64,000 bases of DNA from Prorocentrum cordatum (lineage: Eukaryota; Sar; Dinophyceae; Prorocentrales; Prorocentraceae): assembly GCA_963575745.1 (NCBI GenBank), contig CAUYUJ010014361.1, forward strand, positions 138,896 through 202,895, written 5' to 3'. The position numbers and the translations under genes were made by a program. Positions 20,281 to 31,180 of this stretch are shown here, piece after piece. A model generated the notes under the pieces. It ran no database searches. It saw nothing but the letters and a program-made list of their open reading frames with translations, and was not told where the DNA came from. Position 1 is the first letter of the stretch. Each line of letters opens with the position of its first letter.

Positions 20281-23200
20281 CATTGACGAAGGCTTTGCTG
20301 GGGGCTTTGCTGGGGGCTTTGCTGGGGGCTGTGCTGGGGGCTTTGCTGGGGGCTTTGCTGGGGGCTTTGCTGGGGGCTTTGTTGGGCTTTGCTTGGCTTT
20401 GCTGGGCTTTGCTTGGCTTTACTGTTCTAAGCTCTGAGCTTTGCCGGGTTTGGCTGGGCTTTGCTGGGCTTTGCTAGGCTTTGCTGGGCATTGCTGGGCT
20501 TTGCTGGGCTCTGCTGGGCTCTGCTGGGCTTTGCTGCGCTTTGCTGGGCTTGGCTTTTGTGGGCTTTGTTGGGCCTTGCTGGGGGCTCTGCTGGGGGCTG
20601 TGCTGGGGGCTTTGCTGGAAACTTTGCTGGGGGCTTTGCTGGGGGCTTTGTCGGTCTTTGCCGGTAGTTGCTAGGCTTTGCTGGACTTCGCTGGGCTTTG
20701 CTGGGCTTTGCTACGGTTTGCTGGGCTTTGCTTGGGTTTTGCTGGGTTTTGCTGGTCTTTGCCGGGCTTTGCTGGGCTTTGTTGGGCTTTGCTGTGCTTT
20801 GCTGAGTTCCGGGTTTTGCTAGGCTGCGCTGGGCTTTGCTTGGCTTTGCTGGGCTTTGCTGGGCTTTGCTTGGCTCTGCTGTGCTCTGCTGGGCTTTGCT
20901 GAGCTCCGGGCTTTGCTGGGCTTCGCTGGGCTTTGCTGGGCTTTGCTGGGCTTTTCTGGGCTTTGCTGGGCTTTGCCAGGCTTTGCTGGGCTTTGCTTGG
21001 CTTTACTGTGCTTGGCTTCAGGCTTTGTTGGGCTTTGCTGGGCTTCGCTGGGCTTTGCTGGTGTCTTTGCTGGGGGCATTGCTGGGGGCTTTGCTGGGGG
21101 CTTCGCTGGTGGTTTTGCTGGGCTCTGCTGGGCTTTGCTGGGCTCTGCTGGGCTTTGCTGGGCTTTGCTGGGCTTTGTCTGGCGTTGCTGGGCTTTGCTG
21201 GGCTTTGCTGGGCTTTGCTGGGTTTTGCTGGGCTTTGCTGGGCTTTGCTGGGCTTTGCTGAGCTTTGCTCAGCTTTGCTTGGCCTAGCTGGGCTTTTCTG
21301 AGCTCCCGGCTTTGCTGGGCGTTGCTGGGCTTTGCTGGGCTTTGGTGGGCTTTGCTGGGCTTCGCTGGGCTTTGCTGGGCTTTGCTGGGCGTTGCTGGGC
21401 TTTGCTGGGCGTTGCTGGGCGTTGCTGGGCTTTGCTGGGCTGTGCTGGGCTTTGCTGGGCTTTGCTGGGCTTTGCTGGGCTTTGCTGGGCTTTGTTTGGC
21501 TTTGCTGAGCTTTGCTTGGCTTTGCCGGGATTTGCTGGGCATTGCTGGGCTTTGCTGGGCTTCGCTGGGCTTTGCTGGGTTTTGCTTGGCCTGGCTGGGC
21601 CTGGCTGGGCTTTGCTGGGCTTTGCTGCGCCTTGCTGGGCTTTGCTGGGCTTTGTTGGGCCTTGGGCCTTGCTGGGCTTTGCTTGGCTTTGCTGGGCTTT
21701 GTTGGGCGTTGGTGGGCTTTGGTGGGCTTTGCTGGGCTTTGCTGGGCTTTGCTTGCCTTTGCTGGGCTTTGCTGGGCTTTGCTGGGCTTTGTTGGGCTCT
21801 GCTGGGCTCTGCTGGGCTTTGCTGGGCTTTGCTGGGCTTTGCTGGGCTTTGCTGGGCGTTGCTGGGCGTTGCTGGGCGTTGCTGGGCTTCGCTGGGCTTC
21901 GCTGGGCTTTGGTGGGCTTTGCTACGGTTTGCATGAATTTTCTGGGCTTTGCTGGGCTTTGCTTGGCTCTGCTAGGCTTTGCTGGGCTTTGCTTGGCTTT
22001 GCTGGGCTTTGCTTGGCTTTGCTGTTTTCAGCTCTGAGCTTTGCCGGGCTTTGCTGGGCTTTGCTGGGCTTTGCTGGGCACTGCTGGGCTTTGCTGGGCT
22101 TTGCTGGGCTTCGCTGGGCATTGCTAGGCTTTGCTGGGCTCTGCTGGGCTTTGCTGGGCTTTGTTGGGCCTTGCTGGGGGCTTTGCTGGGGGCTGTGCTG
22201 GCGGCTGTGCTGGGGGCTTTGTTTGGCTTTGCTAGGCTTTGCTGGGCTTTGCTGGGGGCTTTGTCGGGCTTTGCGGGTCTTTGCAGGTCTTTGCTGGACT
22301 TTGCTGGACTTCGCTGGGCTTTGCTGGGCTTTGCTGGGCTTTGCTGGGCATTGCTGGGCTTTGCTGGCCTTTGCTGGCCGTTGCTGGGCTTTGCTGGGCT
22401 TTGCTGGGCTTTGCTGAGCTTTGCTGAGCTCCGGGTTTTGCTCGGCTGTGATGGGCTTTGCTTGGCTCTGCTGGGCTTTGCTCAGCTCTGCTGGGCTTTG
22501 CTGGGCTTTGCTTGGCTTTGCTGGGCTTTGCTGCGCTTTGCTGGGCTCTGCTGGGCTTTGCTGGGCTTCGCTGGGCTTCGCTGGGCTTCGCTGGGCTTTG
22601 CTGGGCTTTGCTGGGCTTTGCTTGCTGGGCTTTGCTTGCTGGGCTTTGCTTGCTGGGCTTCGCTGGGCTTCGCTGGGCTTTGCTGGGCTTTGTTGGGCTT
22701 GGCTGGGCTTGGCTGGGCTTCGCCTGTCTTAGCATGGGGATTGGCTGGGCTTTGCTGGGTTCTGCTGGGCTTTGCTGTGCTCTGCTGGGCTTTGCTTGGC
22801 TTTGCTTGGCTTTGCTGGGCTGTGCTGGGCTTTGCTGGGCTTTGCTGGGCTTTGCTGGGCTTTCCTGGGCTCTGCTGGGCTTTGCTGGGCTTTGCTGGGC
22901 TTTGCTGGGCTTTGGCTGGCTTTGCCGGGCTTTGCCGGGCTTTGCGGGGCTTTGCTGGGTTTTGCTTGGCTTTGCTGGGCTTTGCTTGGCTTTGCTTGGC
23001 TTTGCTGGGCTTTGCTGGGCTTTGCTGGGCGTTGCTGGGCTTTGCTGGGCTGTGCTGGGCTTTGTTGGGCTTTGTTGGGCTTTGGTGGGCTTTGCTTGGC
23101 TTTGCTTGGCATTGCTGGGCTTTGCTTGGCTTTACTTGGCTTTGGTGGGCTTTGCTGGGCATTGCTAGGCTTTGCTGGGTTTCGCTTGGCTTTGCTGGGC

Positions 23201-24606
23201 TTTGCTTGGCCTGGCTGGGCCTGGGTGGGCTTTGCTGGGCTTTGCTGGGTTTTGCTTGGCTTTGCTTGGCTTTGCTGGGCTTTGCTGGGCGTTGTTGGGC
23301 TTTGTTTGGTTTTGCTGGGCTTTGCTGGCTTTGGTGGGCTTTGGTGGGCTTTGCTGGGCTTTGCTGGACTTTGCTAGCCTTTGCTGGCCTTTGCTGGCCG
23401 TTGCTTGGCCGTTGCTTGGCTTTGCTGGGCTTTGCTGAGCTCCGGGTTTTGCTGCGCTTTGCTGGGCTTTGCTCAGCTCTGCTGGGCTTTGCTGGGCTTT
23501 GCTGGGCTTCGCTGGGCTTTGCTGGGCTTTGCTGGGCTTTGCTGGGCTTTGTTGGGCTTTGCTGTGCTCTGCTGGGCCTTGCTGGGCTTTGCTGGGCTTC
23601 GCTGGGCTTTGCTGGGCTTTGCTTGGCTTTGTGCTACGGTTTGCCTACCTTTTCTGGACTTTGCTTGGCCTTGCTGGGCTTTGCTGGGCTCTGCTAGGCT
23701 TTGCTGGGCTCTGCTTGGCTTTACTGTTCTAGGCTCTGAGATTTGCCGGGCTTTGCCGGGCTTTGCTGGGCATTGCTGGGCTTTGGGCTTTGCTGGGCTT
23801 CGCTGGGCTTTGCTGGGCTTTGCTGGGCTTTGCTGGGCGCTGCTGGGCTTTGCTGCGCTTTGCTGCGCTTTGCTGGGCTTTGTTGGGCTTTGCTAGGCTT
23901 TGCTGGGCTTTGCGAGGGGCTTTGTCTGGCTTTGCCGGTCTTTGCCGGTATTTGCTGGGCTTTGCTGGACTTCGCTGGACTTCGCCGGGCTTTGCTCGGC
24001 TTTGCTCGGCTTTTACTTGCCTTTGCTGACATTAGCTGGCCTTTCCTTGGCTGTGCTGGGCTGTGCTGAGCTTCGGGTTTTGCTCGGCTGTGCTGGGCTT
24101 TGCTTGGCTTTGCTGGGCTTTGCTCAGCTCTGCTGGGCTTTGCTGGGCTTTGCTGGGCTTTGCTGGGCTTTGCTGGGCTTTGCTGGGCTTCGCTGGGCTT
24201 TGCTGGGCTTTGCTGGGCTTCGCTGGGCTTCGCTGGGCTTTGCTGGGCTTTGCTGGGCTTTGCTGGGCCTTGCTGGGCTTTGCTTGCTGGGCGTCGCTGG
24301 GCTTTGTTGGGCGTGGCTGGGCTTTGCTTGTCTTAGCATGGGGATTGGCTGGGCTTTGCTGGGCTGTGCTGGGCTTTGCTGGGCTCTGCTGGGCTTTGCT
24401 GTGCTTTGCTGGGCTTTGCTGGGCTTTGCTGGGCTTTCCTTGGCTTTGCTGGGCTTTCCTGGGCGCTGGGCTTCGCTGGGCTTTGCTGCGCTTTGCTGGG
24501 CTCTGCTGGGCTCTGCTTGGCTTTGCTGCGCTTTGCTGCGCTTTGCTGGGCTTTGCTGGGCTTTGCTGGGCTTTGCTGGAAGGTTCGCTGGCGGCTTTGC
24601 TGGGGG
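20281..24606 (+). repeat. Higher-order unit 4 (4.33 kb)
   Basis: Begins GGCATTGACGAAGGC at 20281; TTCTAAGCTCTGAGC near 20424; GAGTTCCGGGTTTTGCTAGG near 20803; GTGCTTGGCTTCAGGC near 21008; CTTAGCATGGGGATTGG near 22728 and 24332. Confidence 0.85.
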
Positions 24607-27600
24607 CATTGCCGAAGGCTTTGCTGGGGGCTTTGCTGGGGGCTTTGCTGGGGGCTTTGCTGGGGGCTTTGCTGGGGCTGTGCTGGGGGCTTTCCTGGGG
24701 ACTTTGCTGGGGGCTTTGCTGGGTGTTTTGTTGGGCTTTGCTGGGCTTTACTGTTCTAAGCTCTGAGCTTTGCCGGGTTTTGCTGGGCTTTGCTGGGCTT
24801 TGCTGGACTTTGCTGCGCTTTGCTGGGCATTGCTGGGCATTGCTGGGCTTTGCTGGGCTTCGCTGGGCTTCGCTGGGCTTTGCTGGGCTTTGCTGGGCTC
24901 TGCTGGGCTCTGCTGTGCTTTGCTGTGCTTTGCTGGGCTGGGCTTTGCTGGGCTTTGCTGGGCTTTGCTGGGGGCTTTGCTGGGGGCTGTGCTGGGGGCT
25001 TTGCTGGGGGCTGTGCTGGGGGCTTTGCTGGGGGCTTTGCTGGGCTTTGCTGGGGGCTTTGTCGGGCTTTGCCGGTTTTTGCTGGGCTTTGCTGGACTTC
25101 GCTGGGCTTTGCTAGGCTTTGCTGGGCTTTGCTGGACTTTGCTGGGCTTTGCTGGGCTTTGCTTGCCTTTGCTTGCCTTTGCTGGGCTTTGCTGGCCTTT
25201 GCTGGCCTTTGCTGGGCTTTGCTGAGTTCCGTTTTTTTCTAGGCTGCGCTGGGCTTGGCTGGGCTTTGCTGGGCTTTGCTGGGCGCTGCTGGGCTCTGCG
25301 GGGCTTTGCTGGGCTTTGCTGGGCTTTGCTGGGCTTTGCTGGACTTTGCTGCGCTCTGGGCTTTGCTGGGCTTCGCTGGGCTTTGCTGGGCTTTTCTAGG
25401 CTTTGCTGGGCTTTGCTTGGCTTTGCTGGGCTTTGCTGGGCTTCGCTTGGCTTTACTGTGCTTGGCTCCGGGCTTTGTTGGGCTTTACTGGGCTTCGCTT
25501 GGATTTGCTTGTGTCTTTGCTGGGGGCATTGCTGGGGGCTTTGCTGGGGGGCTTTGCTGGAGGCTTTGCTGGGGGCTTTGCTGGGGGCTTTGCTGGGGGC
25601 TTTGCTGGGCTCTGCTGGGCTTTGCTGGGCTCTGCTGGGCTCTGCTGGGCTCTGCTGGGCTTTGCTTGGCTTTGCTGGGCTTTGCTGGGCTTTGCTGGGG
25701 TTTGTTTGGCGTTGCTGGGCTTTGCTGGGCTTTGCTGGGTTTTGCTTGGCTTTACTGGGCTTTGCTTGGCTTTGCTGGGTTTAGCGGAGCTTTGCTGGGC
25801 TTTGCTTGGCTTAGCTGGGCTTCTCTGAGCTCCGGGCTTTGCTGGGCGTTGCTGGGCTTTGCTGGGCTTTGCTCGGCTTTGCTGGGCTTCGCTTGGCTTT
25901 GCTGGGCTTTGCTTGGCGTTGCTGGGCTTTGCTTGGCTTTGCTGGGCGTTACTGGGCTTTGCTGGGCTTTGTTTGGCGTTGCTGGGCTTTGCTCGGCTTT
26001 GCTGGGCTTTGCTGGGCTTTGCTTGGCTTTGCTTGGCTTTGCTGGGCACTGCTGGGCTTTGCTGTGCTTCGCTGGGGGCTTTGCTTGGCTTTGCTTGGCC
26101 TGGCTGGGCTTGGCTGGGCTTGGCTGGGCTTTGCTGGGCTTTGCTGCGCTTTGCTGGGCTTTGTTGTGCCTTGCTGGGCTTTGGTGTGCTTTGTTGGGTT
26201 TTGCTAGGCTTTGCTTGGCTTTCGTTGGCTTTGCTTGTCTTTGCTTGGCTTTGCTCGCCTTTGCTGGCATTTGCTGGCCTCTGCTGGGTTTTGCTGGGCT
26301 TTGCTGTGTTTTTTCTGTGCTTTTCTGGGCTTTGCTGGGCTTTGCGGAACTCCAGGTTTTGCTGGGCTGTGCTGGGCTGTGCTGTGCTTTGCTGGGCTTT
26401 GCTGGGCTTGGCTGGGCTTTGCTTGGCTGTGCAAAGCTTTGCTGGGCTTTCCTGGGCTTTGCTGTGCTCCGCTGGGCTTTGCTGGGCTTTGCTACGGTTT
26501 GCTGGCCTTTTCTTGGCTTTGCTGGGCTGTGCTTGGCTTTGCTGGGCTGTGCTGGGCTTTGCTGGGCTTTGCTGAGCTTTGCTTGGCTTTACTGTTCTAG
26601 GCTCTGAGCTTTGCCGGGCTTCGCTGAGCTTTGTCGGGTTTTGCTGGGCTTTGCTAGGATGTGCTGGTCGTTGCTGGGCGTTGCTGGTCTTTGCTGGGCT
26701 GTGCTGGGCTTTGCTGGGATTTGCTGGGCTCTGCTGGGCTCTGCTGGGCTCTGCTGCGCTTTGCTGCGCTTTGCTGGGCTTAGCTGGGCTTAGCTGGGCT
26801 TAGCTGGGCTTTGCTGGGGGCTTTGCTGGGGGCTGTGCTGGGGGCTTTGTTGGGTTTTGCTAGGCTTTGCTGGCGGCTTTGTCGGGCTTTGCGGGTCTTT
26901 GCCGGTCTTTGCTTGGCTTTGCTTGGCTTTCCTGGCCTTTGCTGGGCTTTGCTGAGCTCCGGGTTTTGTTCGGCTTTGCTGGGCTGTGTTGGGCTTTGCT
27001 GGTGCTGGGCTTTGCTGGGCCCTGCTGGGCTTTGCTGGGCTTTGCTGGGCTTTGCTGGGCTTTGCTGGGCTCTGCTGGGCTTTGCTTGGCTTTGCTGGGC
27101 TTCGCTGGGCTTCGCTAGGCTTTGTTGGGTTTTGCTTGGCTTTGCTGGGCTTTGCGTGCTGGGCTTTGCTTGCTGGGCTTCGCTGGGCTTTGCTGGGCTT
27201 TGTTGGGCTTGGCTGGGCTTGGCTGGGCTTTGCATGTCTTTGCTGGGGTTTGCTGGGCTTTGCTGGGCTCTGCTGGGCTGTGCTCTGCTGGGCTTTGCTG
27301 GGCTGTGCTGGGCTGTGCTGGGCTTTCCTGGGCTTGCTTGGCTTTGCAAGGCTTTGCCGGGCTTTGCCGGGCTTTGCGGGGCTTTGCTGGGCTTTGCTGG
27401 GCGTTGCTGGGCGTTGCTGGGCTTTGCTGGGCTTTGCTGGGCTTTGCTGGGCTTTGCTGGGCGTTGCTGGGCTTTGCTGGGCTGTGCTGGGCTTTGTTGG
27501 GCTTTGTTGGGCTTTGCTGGGCTTTGCTGGGCTTTGCTCGGCATTGCTGGGCTTTGCTTGGCTTTGCTTGGCTTTGCCGGGGCTTGCTGGGCATTGCTGA

Positions 27601-29123
27601 GCTTTGCTGGGCTTCGCTGGGCTTTGCTGGGCTTTGCTTGGCCTGACTGGGCTTGGGTGGGCTTGGGTGGGCTTTGCTGGGCGTTGCTGGGCATTGCTGG
27701 GCTTTGCTGGGCTTTGTTGGGCTTTGCTGGGCTTTGTTTGGTTTTGCTTGGCTTTGCTGGCTTTGGTGGGCTTTGGTGGGCTTTGCTGGGCTCTGCTGGG
27801 CTTTGCTGGGCTTTGCTGGGCTTTGCTGGGCTTTGCTGGGCTTTGCTGGGCTTTGCTAGCCTTTGCTGGCCATAGCTGGCCGTTGCTGGGCTTTGCTTGG
27901 CTTTGCTTGGCTCTGCTGGGCTTTGCTGGGCTTTGCTGGGGTGTGCAGGGCTTTGCTGAGCTTTGTTAAGCTTTGCTGGGCTTTGCTGGGCCTTGCTGGG
28001 CTTTGCTGGGCTTCGCTGGGCTTTGCTGGGCTTGCTTGGCTTTGCTGGGCTTTGCTGGGCTTTGCTACGGTTTGCTTGCTCTTCTGGGCTTTGCTGGGCT
28101 TTGCTGGGCCTTGCTGGGGTCTGCTAGGCTTTGCTGGGCTTTGCTCGGCTTTACTGTTCTAAGCTCTGAGCTTTGCCTGGCTTTGCTGGGGTTTGCTGGG
28201 CTTTGCTGGGTATTGCTGGGCTGTGGGCTTTGCCGGGCTTCGCTTGGCTTTGCTGGGCTTTGCTGGGCTCTGCTGGGCTCTGCTGGGCTTTGCTGCGTTT
28301 TGCTGGGCTTTGCTGGGCTTTGCTGGGGGCTTTGTGCTGGGGGCTTTGCTGGGGGCGTGCTGGGGGCTGTGCTGGGGGCTTTGCTGGGCTTTGCTCGGCT
28401 TTGCTGGGGGCTTTGTCGGGCTTTGCCGGTCTTTGCAAGTCTTTGCTGGGCTTTGCTTGACTTCGCTGGACTTCGCTGGGCTTTGCTGGGCTTTGCTTGC
28501 CTTTACTTGCTTTTGCTGGCCTTTGCTGGCCTTTGCTGGCCTTTGCTGTGCTTTGCTGGGCTTCGGGTTTTGCTCGGCCGTGCTTGGCTTTTGGTGGGCT
28601 TTGCTGGGCTCTGCTTGGCTCTGCTGGGCTTTGCTGGGCTTTGCTGGGCTTTGCTGGGCTCTGCTGGGCTTTGTTGGGCTTTGCTGGGCTTCGCTGGGCT
28701 TTGCTGGGCTTTGCTGGGCTTTGCTGGGCCTTGCTGGGCCTTGCTGGGCTTTGCTTGCTGGGCTTCGCTGGGCTTCGCTGGGCTTTGTTGGGCTTGGCTG
28801 GGCTTGGGTGGGCTTTGCCTATCTTAGCATATGGATTGGCTGGGCTTTGCTGTGCTCTGCTGGGCTTTGCTGGGCTCTGCTGGACTTTGCTGCGCTTTGC
28901 TTGGCTTTGCTTGGCTTTGCTGGGCTTTCCTTTGCTTTCCTAAGCTTTCCTGGGCTTTTTTTGGGCGCTGGGCTTTCCTGGGCTTTGCTGGGCTTTGCTT
29001 GGCTTTGCTGGGCTTTGCTGGGCTTTGCCGGGCTTTGCCGGGCTTTGCTAGGCTTTGCTGGGCTTTGCTGGGCTTTGCTGGGGTTAGCTGGGCTTGGAGG
29101 ATTGCTGGCGGCTTTGCTGGGGG
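24607..29123 (+). repeat. Higher-order unit 5 (4.52 kb)
   Basis: Begins GGCATTGCCGAAGGC at 24607; TTCTAAGCTCTGAGC near 24752; a decayed GAGTTCCGTTTTTTTC near 25225; GTGCTTGGCTCCGGGC near 25458; CTTAGCATATGGATTGG near 28823. Confidence 0.85.
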
Positions 29124-30712
29124 CATTGCCGAGGGCTTCGCTGGGGGCTTCGCCGGGGGCTTTGCTGGGGGCTTTGCTGGGGGCTGTGCTGGGGGCTTTG
29201 CTGGGGGCTTTGCTGGGGGCTTTGCTGGGGGCTTCTTTGGCCTTTGCTTGGCTTTACTGTTCTAAGCTCTGAGCTTTGCTGGGGTTTGCTGGGCTTTGCT
29301 TGGGGCTTTGCTGGGGGCTTTGCTGGGCTTTGCTGGGCTTTGTTGGGCTTGGCTGGGCTTGGCTGGGCTTTGCTGGGCTTTGCTCGGCTCTGTTGGGCTC
29401 TGCTGGGCTTTGCTGTGCTTTGCTGGGCTGGGCTTTGTTGGGCTCTGCTGGGGGCTTTGCTGGGGGCTTTGCTGGGGGCTTTGCTGGGGGCTTTGATGGG
29501 GGCTTTGCTGGGGGCTGTGCAGGGGGCTGTGCTGGAAGCTTTGCTGGGCTTTGCTGGGCTTTGCTGGTCTTTGCTGGGCTTTGCTGGGCTTTGCTACGGT
29601 TTGCTGGGCTTCGCTGGGCTTTGCTGGGCTTTGCTTGGCTTTGTTGGGCTTTGCTGGGCTTTGCTGGGCTTTGCTGAGTTCCGGGTTTTGCTGGGCTGCG
29701 CTGGGATTTGCTGTGCTTTGCTGGGGTTTGCTGGGCTCTGCTCGGCTCTGCTGGGCTTCGCTGGGCTTTGCTGTGCTTTGCTGGGCTTTGCTGGACTTTG
29801 CTGAGCTCCGGGCTTTGGTGGGCTTGGGTGGGCTTTGTTTGGCTTTGCTGAGCTTTGCTGGGCTTTGCTAGGCTTTGCTGGGCTTTGCTTCGCTTTACTG
29901 TGCTTGGCTCCGGGCTTTGTTGGGCTTTGCTGGGCTTCGATTGGATTTGCTGGTGTCTTTGCTGGGGGCATTGCTGGGGGCTTTGCTGAGGGCTTTGCTG
30001 GAGGCTTTGCTGGGGGCCTTGCTGGAGGCTTTGCTGGGGGCTTTGCTGGGCTCTGCTGGGCTTTGCTGGGCTTTGCTGTGCTTTGCTGGGCTTTGCTGGG
30101 CTTTGCTGGGCTTTGTCTGGCGTTGCTGGGCTTTGCTTGGTTTTGCTGGGCTTTGCTAGGTTTTGCTGGGCTTTGCTTGGCTTTGCTAGGCTTTGCTTGG
30201 CTTTGCTGAGCTTTGCTGGGCTTTGCTTGGCTTAGCTTGGCTTTTCAGAGTTCCGGGCTTTGCTGGGCGTTGCTGGGCTTTGCTTGGCTTTGCGGGGCTT
30301 TGCTGGGCTTCGCTGAGCTTTGCCGGGTTTTGCTGGGCTTTGCTAGGATGTGCTGGGCGTTGCTGGGCGTTGCTGGGCTTTGCTGGGCTGTGCTGGGCTT
30401 TGCTGGGCTGTGCTGGGCTTTGTTGGGCTTTGTTAGGCTTTGCTGCGCTTTGCTGGGCTTTGCTTGGCTTTGCTGGGCTTTGTTGGGCCTTGCTGGGCTT
30501 TGCTGGGCTTTGTTGGGTTTTGCTGGGCTTTGCTGGGGGCTTTGCTTGGGGCTTCGCTGGGGGCTTTGGTGGGCTTTGCTGGGCTTTGTTGGGCTTGGCT
30601 GGGCTTGGCTGGGCTTTGCTGGGCTTTGCTGGGCTTTGTTTGCCCTTGCTGGGCTTTGCTGGGTTTTGCTGCACATTGCTGGGCTTTGCTGAGCTCCAGG
30701 TTTTGCTGGGCT
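29124..30712 (+). repeat. Higher-order unit 6, truncated
   Basis: Begins GGCATTGCCGAGGGC at 29124 and has TTCTAAGCTCTGAGC near 29260, GAGTTCCGGGTTTTGCTGGG near 29675 and GTGCTTGGCTCCGGGC near 29900. It stops at about 30712, 1.6 kb into the unit, where unique sequence starts. Confidence 0.85.
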
Positions 30713-31180
30713 CGAGGTTCGCCGCGGAGAGCGGTGCGACATGTCGCGCATGCAACTTTTGGGATGTTGTGCAAAAAACACTAGACAACAAACAATATTA
30801 ACGAACATTAAAAACAGGCAACACTTGTACATATGCATATATATATATACATATTCGGCGTCGGCTGTTCGAGCCCGCGGGATCGCAACAAGCGGTAACG
30901 ACGGCCTTGTCCCAAATCTGCTTCCACTTACTATGCGACCTGAAGAAAAGCATCGAATCATCGTGTCCTACACATATATGTATGCATATATATATGTATA
31001 TATAAATATGTATATATGTATATACATGTATATATATATATATCGGCCACTGTGGTACGCTGCATTCTGTGTACTGGACAACATATCCAGCAAGAGTGTT
31101 GTCATGGTTTGTTTCTGATGTCTTGGTTTTTCGCTCACGTCTTGGTTTAAAACCATGACTTCCTCTCACGTATTGTATTT
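30713..31180. other. AT-rich junction with TATA/CATA microsatellite
   Basis: After the array, 30830-31045 is rich in ATATATGTATATATAC-type repeats, strongly unlike the GC-rich surroundings. It includes TATATATATA runs at 30837-30850 and 31030-31042. No gene is seen. The segment separates the array from the truncated Helitron frame. Confidence 0.7.

Larger units (their letters stand above)
8478..30712 (+). repeat. 22-kb decamer satellite, consensus TTGCTGGGCT
   Basis: From the end of the unique ORF to TTGCTGGGCTCGAGG at about 30712 the DNA is an unbroken head-to-tail array of a 10-bp unit, always in the same orientation. Variants such as TTGCTTGGCT, TTGCCGGGCT, TCTGCTGGGC and TTCGCTGGGC are interspersed, and blocks with a 12-bp unit (GCTTTGCTGGGG) recur. 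The plus strand is almost free of A. Neither strand contains a stop codon in the consensus decamer, so the many long open frames here are not evidence of genes. On the plus strand they read LGFAGLCWAL, on the minus strand KPSKAQQSPA, in all three frames. Confidence 0.97.

Noticed and set aside
8488-30692. Dozens of long open frames on both strands within the decamer array (up to ~570 codons)
   Set aside because: None of the ten triplets of the decamer is a stop on either strand, so long frames arise automatically. They all translate to the same two decapeptide repeats, with no start context, domain or unique sequence.
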